Shown piece by piece: positions 21,261-25,411 of a DNA stretch of 25,411 nucleotides. Positions within the stretch are counted from its first letter, which is position 1; each line of letters starts with the position of its first letter. Source of the stretch: a virus; IMG/VR virus record IMGVR_UViG_3300000230_000196, positions 1 through 25,411 of that record; one strand, written 5' to 3'. Below the pieces are notes generated by a model. That model searched no databases. It was not told the DNA's origin and was given only the letters and a program-made list of their open reading frames with translations. The translations under genes were made by a program, and so were the position numbers.

Positions 21261-21290
21261 TGTGAAAGTTCTAAAAAGCTTTCACATTTT
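21261..21290 (+). terminator. Terminator of the tRNA cluster
   Basis: TGTGAAAG (21261-21268) / CTTTCACA (21279-21286), perfect 8-bp stem, followed by TTTTC. A similar smaller hairpin (GTGAA/TTCAC) lies at 21148-21165 between the last two tRNAs. Confidence 0.8.
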
Positions 21291-21315
21291 CATTTAATTT
21301 TCATTTGAAAAAAAA

Positions 21316-21325
21316 GATATATAAA
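21316..21325 (+). promoter_or_regulatory. Late-promoter-like box
   Basis: GATATATAAA followed by TAAAA, 10 bases before ATG 21336. Same decamer as at 6541, 9076 and 9104. Confidence 0.55.
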
Positions 21326-21335
21326 TAAAAAATAA

Positions 21336-21656
21336 ATGAAAACAAAATTAGTAAAAGAATCATTTAATGAATTTCTAGAAAATTCATCACAGGTAAAATA
21401 TCAGGGATATACTATTGTTGCTAATCAAGATGAGGAAGGCATGTATTATGCTAATATACTTGAATTACCAACTGAACCTTTTGAAGATGTAGTCGTTTTT
21501 GATACCCCCACTGAAGCTATAGAGAACATGAAAAATTGGATAATGCAAACTTCTAGATCTCAGAAAAACTATGACTATGAAGAAGATGACTATGAAGAAG
21601 ATGACTATGAAGAAGATGACTATGAAGAAGATGACTATGAAGAAGATGACTATTGA
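21336..21656 (+). CDS. HicB-like domain protein with capsid-targeting-like N-terminus and acidic repeat tail
   Basis: 106 residues in three parts. Residues 1-16 (MKTKLVKESFNEFLEN) match the N-terminal motif shared with 8378 and 19573. Residues about 20-70 resemble a HicB-like antitoxin fold: VKYQGYTIVANQDEEGMYYA then NILELPTEPFE, and TPTEAIENMKNWI. Residues 79-106 are five DYEED units plus DY, encoded by a 15-base tandem repeat, a strongly negative tail. No HicA partner is nearby. A late box precedes and a terminator follows, so it is a separate unit. An acidic tail could mimic DNA, a guess. Confidence 0.75.
   Translation: MKTKLVKESFNEFLENSSQVKYQGYTIVANQDEEGMYYANILELPTEPFEDVVVFDTPTEAIENMKNWIMQTSRSQKNYDYEEDDYEEDDYEEDDYEEDDYEEDDY
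21573..21652 (+). repeat. 15-bp tandem repeat coding DYEED
   Basis: GACTATGAAGAAGAT in five exact head-to-tail copies, then GACTAT before the TGA stop. Lack of synonymous differences indicates recent expansion. Confidence 0.97.
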
Positions 21657-21706
21657 GATGCGCAATAACCTTTGTTCTTAGATAATTATTTAAATTTTAA
21701 AAAAAT

Positions 21707-21737
21707 AAAAAAGTCTCCAATAATTGGGGACTTTTTT
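21707..21737 (+). terminator. Rho-independent terminator
   Basis: AAAAAAGTCTCC (21707-21718) / GGGGACTTTTTT (21726-21737), loop AATAATT; one T-G pair. Ends the acidic-repeat gene. Confidence 0.9.
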
Positions 21738-21742
21738 ATTTA

Positions 21743-21752
21743 GATAAATATA
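21743..21752 (+). promoter_or_regulatory. Weak late-promoter-like box
   Basis: GATAAATATA directly after the terminator and 13 bases before the hemerythrin gene. Variant of the GATATATAAA box. Confidence 0.35.
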
Positions 21753-21765
21753 ATAAAAAGTTGAT

Positions 21766-22161
21766 ATGAAAAAATTAGAATGGACTAAAAATATGGAATT
21801 GGGAATTCCTGTTATTGATAATCAACATAAAATGCTTTTAAATATTATAGTTAAACTTATAGAAGCTAATAAACAACATAGGAATAAATATATTATTGAA
21901 GAAATAATAGATGAAATGGAAATATATTATAACTATCATACTAAATTTGAAGAAACTTTTCAAACATCAATAAATTATAGTAGTGTATTACATCTTCGAG
22001 AACATGGAGAATTCAAATTAAAAATAAAACAATGCCGGACAAAAGTGCATATTGATAATAATTTATCTGATGAAATTTTGGATTTTCTTATTCAATATTT
22101 TTATAATCATACATTAAATATGGATCGAGAAATGATTCAATATTTTCTTAATGTTAGCTAA
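21766..22161 (+). CDS. Bacteriohemerythrin-like diiron protein
   Basis: 131 residues, the usual length for a single-domain hemerythrin. The four-helix bundle starts LEWTKNMELGIPVIDNQHKM, the classic W-x(4)-(M/L)-x-x-GI-x-x-ID-x-QH. Candidate iron ligands are all present: H21, H58 and E62 (YHTKFEE), H76 and H80 (HLREHGEF), H115 and D120 (NHTLNMD). It should bind a mu-oxo diiron centre and reversibly carry O2, or sense oxygen or bind iron. It is unusual in a phage. It sits alone between a terminator and a conserved gene. Binding is inferred from ligands only. Confidence 0.88.
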   Translation: MKKLEWTKNMELGIPVIDNQHKMLLNIIVKLIEANKQHRNKYIIEEIIDEMEIYYNYHTKFEETFQTSINYSSVLHLREHGEFKLKIKQCRTKVHIDNNLSDEILDFLIQYFYNHTLNMDREMIQYFLNVS

Positions 22162-22233
22162 TTATTTTACCTTTTATAAAACTAAAATATTATATTTTCA
22201 TATAATATAGATAATTATTTAAATATATTTGTT

Positions 22234-22644
22234 ATGGATTATTCTAATAAAACATTAAAAAATTTAATGGCATGGTTTGACACAGATGAGGGCAAAAAAA
22301 ATATTGAAGATTTTGCAAAAAAAATTCAGTTAAAACAAGACATAAAGGATATGCAACTTGAACGCTTTAAAAGTAAGGGAAATTTTGCAGAATTTGTTGA
22401 AAGGGTAATTACAAAATATAATTCCTCTAAATATAGGGACAAATGGTATAATCGTGGTGTTGAACCACCTAAAAATTTATATTGGTTTTTATTTTTTTAT
22501 GCTGAAAAATTCGGGAGAGAATGTGCATCAGAAGAATGGGAAAAATATGGAAATACATTTACATCTACTCTATATTTTTATGAAGGATATTATTTTAATA
22601 GAATGGATGGACAAGGTAGTATAATTAAAATTGAAAAACAATAA
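22234..22644 (+). CDS. Conserved phage protein of unknown function
   Basis: 136 residues, soluble, rich in aromatic residues. Landmarks: FAEFVERVITKYNSSKYRDK, WYNRGVEPPKNLYWFLFFYA, FGRECASEEWEKYGNTFTS and GYYFNRMDGQGSIIKIEK. These are strong and distinctive motifs that I recall from many Bacteroidota phage and prophage hypothetical proteins. No catalytic motif was recognised. Single gene, separated by more than 60 bases on either side. Confidence 0.75.
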   Translation: MDYSNKTLKNLMAWFDTDEGKKNIEDFAKKIQLKQDIKDMQLERFKSKGNFAEFVERVITKYNSSKYRDKWYNRGVEPPKNLYWFLFFYAEKFGRECASEEWEKYGNTFTSTLYFYEGYYFNRMDGQGSIIKIEKQ

Positions 22645-22713
22645 AATTTTTATATAAATTAATAATATAATATAAGATATAGTATTAATTAAATATTTAA
22701 TGAAAAATGAAAA

Positions 22714-23127
22714 ATGAAAAAAATAATTATTTTTTGTATTAGCTTTTTAATGTTATTATTTGCTAATTGTACTGAAGTTGAAAAATGTGAAACTAATAAC
22801 ACAGGAAGTGTTAAAGTTGTAAATCATTCTGGTTTTAATCTTATTGTAGACGTTACATGGGGTAGTTATACTTATAATGACGAAAGAACCTTGTATAATG
22901 GGAATTATACAACTTATAGTAATGTACCTGCCGGATATGTGGAAATATGGGGTTCATTTGATGGTATAAATTGGAGTGTTGGTGACCTTCGTGTAAATGC
23001 TTGTGAAACTTCTACATATACTTGGAATTATAAAAAATCCACAACTGAAAAAAGTACATTAGAATTAATTGCTGATGTTGAAAATGGAGAAATTATAATT
23101 AGACAGAAAAGCAAAAGCAAAAATTAA
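22714..23127 (+). CDS. Secreted protein, probable lipoprotein
   Basis: 137 residues. A classic signal peptide: MKK, then a hydrophobic core IIIFCISFLMLLFANC. The Cys at residue 19 could be a lipobox cysteine, although FANC is not the canonical L-(A/S)-(G/A)-C. The mature part is beta-rich with paired aromatic strands (GSVKVVNHSGFNLIVDVTWG, YVEIWGSFDGINWSV), ending in KSKSKN. It would be on the cell envelope of the infected host; a superinfection-exclusion role is possible, because phage lipoproteins often do this, but nothing here shows it. A start at 22700 (ATG in another frame) is rejected. Confidence 0.75.
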   Translation: MKKIIIFCISFLMLLFANCTEVEKCETNNTGSVKVVNHSGFNLIVDVTWGSYTYNDERTLYNGNYTTYSNVPAGYVEIWGSFDGINWSVGDLRVNACETSTYTWNYKKSTTEKSTLELIADVENGEIIIRQKSKSKN

Positions 23128-23155
23128 AAAAAGATAATTTTTTATATCTTTTTTT
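23126..23155 (+). terminator. Terminator after the secreted protein gene
   Basis: AAAAAAAGATA (23126-23136) / TATCTTTTTTT (23145-23155), loop ATTTTTTA. The left arm overlaps the stop codon. Confidence 0.65.
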
Positions 23156-23281
23156 AACTTAAAAAAACCAATAGATGGACATAAATATACATTAAAAAAA
23201 TGTGATTTTGGAAAAAGGTTTAACAGTAGAAAATGTAGGTCAAAGCTATTAAAACACTTTCTTATCAAAAAAATTAATAAT

Positions 23282-23323
23282 ATGAATTTAAAAACTAATA
23301 ATATGAATTTAAAAACTAATCAA
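23282..23323 (+). repeat. 21-bp tandem duplication at a gene start
   Basis: Two head-to-tail copies (23282-23302 and 23303-23323) differing at two bases near the end of the unit; each begins with ATG and codes MNLKTN(N/Q). Confidence 0.9.
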
Positions 23324-23557
23324 TATAATACAGGAGACGGTAAATGCAAAAAATGTGGTAAATTATTATATTATATTGGGGACGTACCACCAAGTGGATT
23401 TCCAAAAGGTTATGAACCTTGGTGTACATGTGAAACGCAAAAACAATCATCATATTTATATGGATGGATTTGTCCAAAATGTAATGCCTCATTAAGCCCA
23501 TTCATAAGCGTGTGCCCGTGTAGTACTCAAGGAATATCATATAAAACAACACATTAA
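23282..23557 (+). CDS. Zinc-ribbon protein
   Basis: 91 residues, or 84 if translation starts at the second ATG (23303): the first 21 bases (ATG AAT TTA AAA ACT AAT AAT) are duplicated almost exactly. Cys pairs KCKKCGK (about residues 21-25), WCTCE, then GWICPKCNASLSPFISVCPC give up to two zinc-binding sites. The final CPKC-x(10)-CPC pattern is common in small Bacteroidota phage proteins. The same frame is open upstream to 23138 but has no start there. Function unknown. Confidence 0.7.
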   Translation: MNLKTNNMNLKTNQYNTGDGKCKKCGKLLYYIGDVPPSGFPKGYEPWCTCETQKQSSYLYGWICPKCNASLSPFISVCPCSTQGISYKTTH

Positions 23558-23599
23558 AAAATAAGGCTTACCAATCTTAGTTTAAAACATCATACATGA

Positions 23600-23946
23600 A
23601 AAAATGAAATTAAATCAAAAGCACAAGGAGGCGAAAATCATTGGACAAAGAATAAAAAATTTTCACAAGAAAGTAAAAAGAAAATGAGTGATGTGCAAAA
23701 AAGATTATATAAAGAAGGATATATTAGCCCAAAAAAAGGTTAAAAGATACACCAGAATAAATTCTAAATAAATCTAATTGGGCATCGAAACCTATTATTC
23801 AATTTAATAAAGATAGGTATTTTATAAAAGCATGGAAAAATGCAGCATTAACAAAAGAATTTGGATTTATTCCTTCTTGTATAAGTAAATGTTGTAAAAA
23901 TCAAAGAAAAACACATAAATCATTTATATGGAAATACAAAGAATAA
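23600..23946 (+). pseudogene. Homing-endonuclease C-terminal remnant (NUMOD3 and NUMOD1/IENR1)
   Basis: One frame from 23600 reads KSKAQGGENHWTKNKKFSQE followed by SKKKMSDVQKRLYKEGYISP, a NUMOD3-like segment, and stops near 23742. A shifted frame then reads NKSNWASKPIIQFNKDRYFI followed by KAWKNAALTKEFGFIPSCIS and THKSFIWKYKE, the NUMOD1/IENR1 DNA-binding end, to TAA 23944. In-frame stops and a frameshift separate them, and no nuclease domain is present, so this is a decayed remnant. Its last 19 bases overlap the start of the HAD gene, suggesting the endonuclease once inserted here. Confidence 0.65.
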
Positions 23947-24377
23947 AACCACTTGTTATAGCTTTAGATTTTGATGGGACGTGTGTAACACATGAATTTC
24001 CTGAAGTAGGTAAAGATATAGGTGCTGTTCCTGTTATAAAAAAATTAATAAATGCAGGGCATAACATTATTTTATATACAATGAGAAGTAATAGGTCTAT
24101 AAAAAACAAAACAGGTGATCCATCTGTTATAGACGCGACTGGATTATTTTTAGATGATGCTGTGAATTGGCTTACTGATAATGGTATTAAACTATATGGT
24201 ATTAATGAAAATCCAACACAAAAACATTGGACAACTTCACCAAAAGCATATGCTCAACTTTATATTGATGATGCAGCACTCGGAATTCCCCTAATGTTTG
24301 ACAGTACTATATCAAGTAGACCATTTGTAGATTGGAATCAAGTAGAAAAAATGCTTATTAACAATGGAATAATTTAA
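23928..24377 (+). CDS. HAD-family hydrolase
   Basis: 149 residues. VIALDFDGTCVTHEFPEVGK contains the DxDGT motif (D14 nucleophile, D16); GHNIILYTMRSNRS supplies motif II (T), and the YIDDAALGIPL segment supplies the motif IV acidic pair, with Lys from KHWTTSPKA as likely motif III. Small single-domain phage HADs act on phosphorylated nucleotides or as polynucleotide phosphatases; the substrate is not shown. The gene start lies inside the homing-endonuclease remnant. All catalytic residues appear intact. Confidence 0.85.
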   Translation: MEIQRIKPLVIALDFDGTCVTHEFPEVGKDIGAVPVIKKLINAGHNIILYTMRSNRSIKNKTGDPSVIDATGLFLDDAVNWLTDNGIKLYGINENPTQKHWTTSPKAYAQLYIDDAALGIPLMFDSTISSRPFVDWNQVEKMLINNGII

Positions 24378-24436
24378 AAGAATTAAAATGTGGTCAATAT
24401 GGTGTACATATTCTTATCTTTTATATTAACGAGAAA

Positions 24437-24553
24437 ATGGGAAAATTATTGTCAAATGTACAAAATACAAAAGTATATATAATATCTATAACAATTCCTG
24501 AAATTAAAATAAGAAATGTATATAGGTTAGATACTTTATGTACATTTTATTAA
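24437..24553 (+). CDS. 38-residue ORF, doubtful
   Basis: Begins MGKLLSNVQNTKVYIISITI and ends RLDTLCTFY. Neighbouring sequence (24388-24429) also holds a 13-codon ORF. No motif, so it may be non-coding; kept because the following promoter suggests an intact transcription unit boundary. Confidence 0.25.
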   Translation: MGKLLSNVQNTKVYIISITIPEIKIRNVYRLDTLCTFY

Positions 24554-24562
24554 TAACGTTTT

Positions 24563-24605
24563 TTAACATATTTTAATAAAAACTAATAAAATTATTATGT
24601 ATATT
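24563..24605 (+). promoter_or_regulatory. Bipartite phage promoter TTAACAT-N27-ATGTATATT
   Basis: TTAACAT 24563-24569 and ATGTATATT 24597-24605, gap 27. Twenty-two bases before ATG 24628 of a gene that is now full of stops. Confidence 0.55.
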
Positions 24606-24627
24606 AGAGTATAATAAATAAAATATT

Positions 24628-24900
24628 ATGACAGAGTTATTAAAAAAGCAATTAAAACAAATGAAATTAGAAAGATATTAATATACTGTAAGAAAGGGTA
24701 TTGTTGTTCTTTACAAAGATTAACATATAATTATATGTGACATGTTTTATCAAAATCAAATAATTAATTGGGATAATATCGTTACGATTTATAAAAATGT
24801 TGTGATATGGACTTTGAAATAAAATGTTGATTTTTGTTGTACTGTGTAGAACAAATTTAATAAAAATGCATATAATAAATGTCCAAAATGTAATAAATAA
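24628..24900 (+). pseudogene. Gene with four internal in-frame stops
   Basis: ATG 24628 opens a frame of 91 codons before the last TAA, with internal stops TAA, TAA, TAA and TAG but no frame break. The sequence reads MTELLKKQLKQMKLERY, stop, YTVRKGIVVLYKD, stop, HIIICDMFYQNQIINWDNIV with a WTLK end, stop, NVDFCCTV, stop, NKFNKNAYNKCPKCNK. A CPKC zinc-like pair ends it. A promoter of the accessory class lies upstream. It is either a pseudogene decaying by nonsense mutation or, less likely, a recoded gene. Confidence 0.5.
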
Positions 24901-24923
24901 AATAATAATTAAAAAAAAAGAAA

Positions 24924-25286
24924 ATGACAAAAGTTGAATTTTTGAATGAAGAAACATTTAAACAAAAAGTATTTAATTTTGAGCTTAATAAAGAATGGAA
25001 ATTTGAAGGTGAATTACCTTGTTTAATTGATTTCTATGCAGATTGGTGTGGGCCATGTAAAATGGTAGCTCCAATTTTAGAAGAATTACAAAATGAATAT
25101 GAAGGCAAAATTAATATTTATAAAATCAATACAGAAGTAGAAAGGAATTTAGCAGGAATGTTTGGAATTCAAAGTATACCTTCTTTATTATTTGTGCCAA
25201 AAAGTGGACAACCACAAATGTCAATGGGAGCAATGCCAAAAGAACAATTAAAATTAGCTTTTGCTGATGTTCTATCTATTTCGTAA
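24924..25286 (+). CDS. trxA: Thioredoxin
   Basis: 120 residues. The active site WCGPCK lies at residues 41-46 in FYADWCGPCKMVAPILEELQ; the cis-proline motif is IQSIPSLLFV. The Asp in FYAD and the KINTEVERNLAGMFGIQ helix are as in thioredoxin. It reduces disulfides in the cytosol; in T4-like phages thioredoxin-type proteins can also serve ribonucleotide reductase. Slightly longer than E. coli thioredoxin (109) with an N-terminal extension. A strong terminator follows. Confidence 0.95.
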   Translation: MTKVEFLNEETFKQKVFNFELNKEWKFEGELPCLIDFYADWCGPCKMVAPILEELQNEYEGKINIYKINTEVERNLAGMFGIQSIPSLLFVPKSGQPQMSMGAMPKEQLKLAFADVLSIS

Positions 25287-25340
25287 AATAATAAAAAAAT
25301 TGAATGACGAAAACTATTTCTAATTAGTTAATACAGAATA

Positions 25341-25375
25341 AAAAAGAAATATAATTTTAATATATTTCTTTTTTT
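25341..25375 (+). terminator. Terminator after thioredoxin
   Basis: AAAAAGAAATATA (25341-25353) / TATATTTCTTTTT (25361-25373), loop ATTTTAA, T run. Perfect 13-bp stem. Confidence 0.8.
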
Positions 25376-25411
25376 CATTGATTACCTAATTATGTAAATA
25401 TCAATAAGTAT

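Noticed and set aside
21573-21652. CRISPR-like regular repeat
   Set aside because: Units are contiguous without spacers and lie in frame within a gene; a coding tandem repeat.
24667-24957. 96-codon minus-strand ORF near the thioredoxin gene
   Set aside because: Ile/Phe-rich reading of AT-rich sequence with a decayed plus-strand gene on the other side; no motif.

Overview
The window is about 25 kb of very AT-rich DNA with every recognisable gene on the plus strand. It looks like part of a large T4-like tailed phage (myovirus) infecting a Bacteroidota host. The T4-like evidence is a gp55-type late sigma factor, a gp4-type head-completion nuclease and a gp20-type portal. The host inference rests on a FISUMP-domain protein, the absence of Shine-Dalgarno sequences before the start codons, and several small zinc-ribbon and conserved proteins of a kind I associate with Bacteroidota phages. 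No host gene, integrase or attachment site was seen.

Layout. Positions 1-1310 hold the end of a beta-propeller protein and a FISUMP protein, probably tail or adhesin parts. Positions 1376-8361 are a morphogenesis block (late sigma factor, head-completion nuclease, an unrecognised 230-residue protein, portal). It is interrupted by selfish genes: a helix-turn-helix/GIY-YIG pair and a frameshifted GIY-YIG/Vsr-like homing endonuclease next to a separate copy of its usual C-terminal domain. Positions 8378-9989 hold small proteins and a tmRNA gene. Positions 9996-18369 carry nucleotide, DNA and transcription functions: thymidylate kinase, ECF-type sigma factor, Dam-type methylase, NAD-dependent DNA ligase and a DHH phosphoesterase, with many small accessory genes including a possible Tad2-like protein. 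Positions 18453-20629 are small genes and one decayed gene. Positions 20691-21257 are six tRNA genes. Positions 21336-25286 are accessory genes (HicB-like protein with an acidic repeat tail, hemerythrin, secreted protein, zinc ribbon, HAD phosphatase, thioredoxin) separated by decayed genes.

The most notable element is the RNA gene at about 8840-9073. It has a tmRNA T-arm and 3' acceptor strand first, then a 21-base spacer, then a tmRNA 5' end, a tag reading frame ending in Ala-Met-Ala-Ala-stop, and a strong terminator. This is the order of a circularly permuted, two-piece tmRNA. With three serine tRNAs that together can read all six serine codons and two isoleucine tRNAs that read all three isoleucine codons, the phage appears to bring its own translation and ribosome-rescue parts.

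Two promoter classes can be read. A GATATATAAA box lies 20-30 bases before virion-type genes and is a plausible target of the gp55-like sigma factor. A bipartite TTAACAT-N27-T(T)GTATATT element lies before several accessory genes. Three intact genes and one start-less remnant begin with a shared peptide of the type MK-(x)-L(I/V)(K/A)ES(L/F)NE(F/W), which resembles T4 capsid-targeting sequences.
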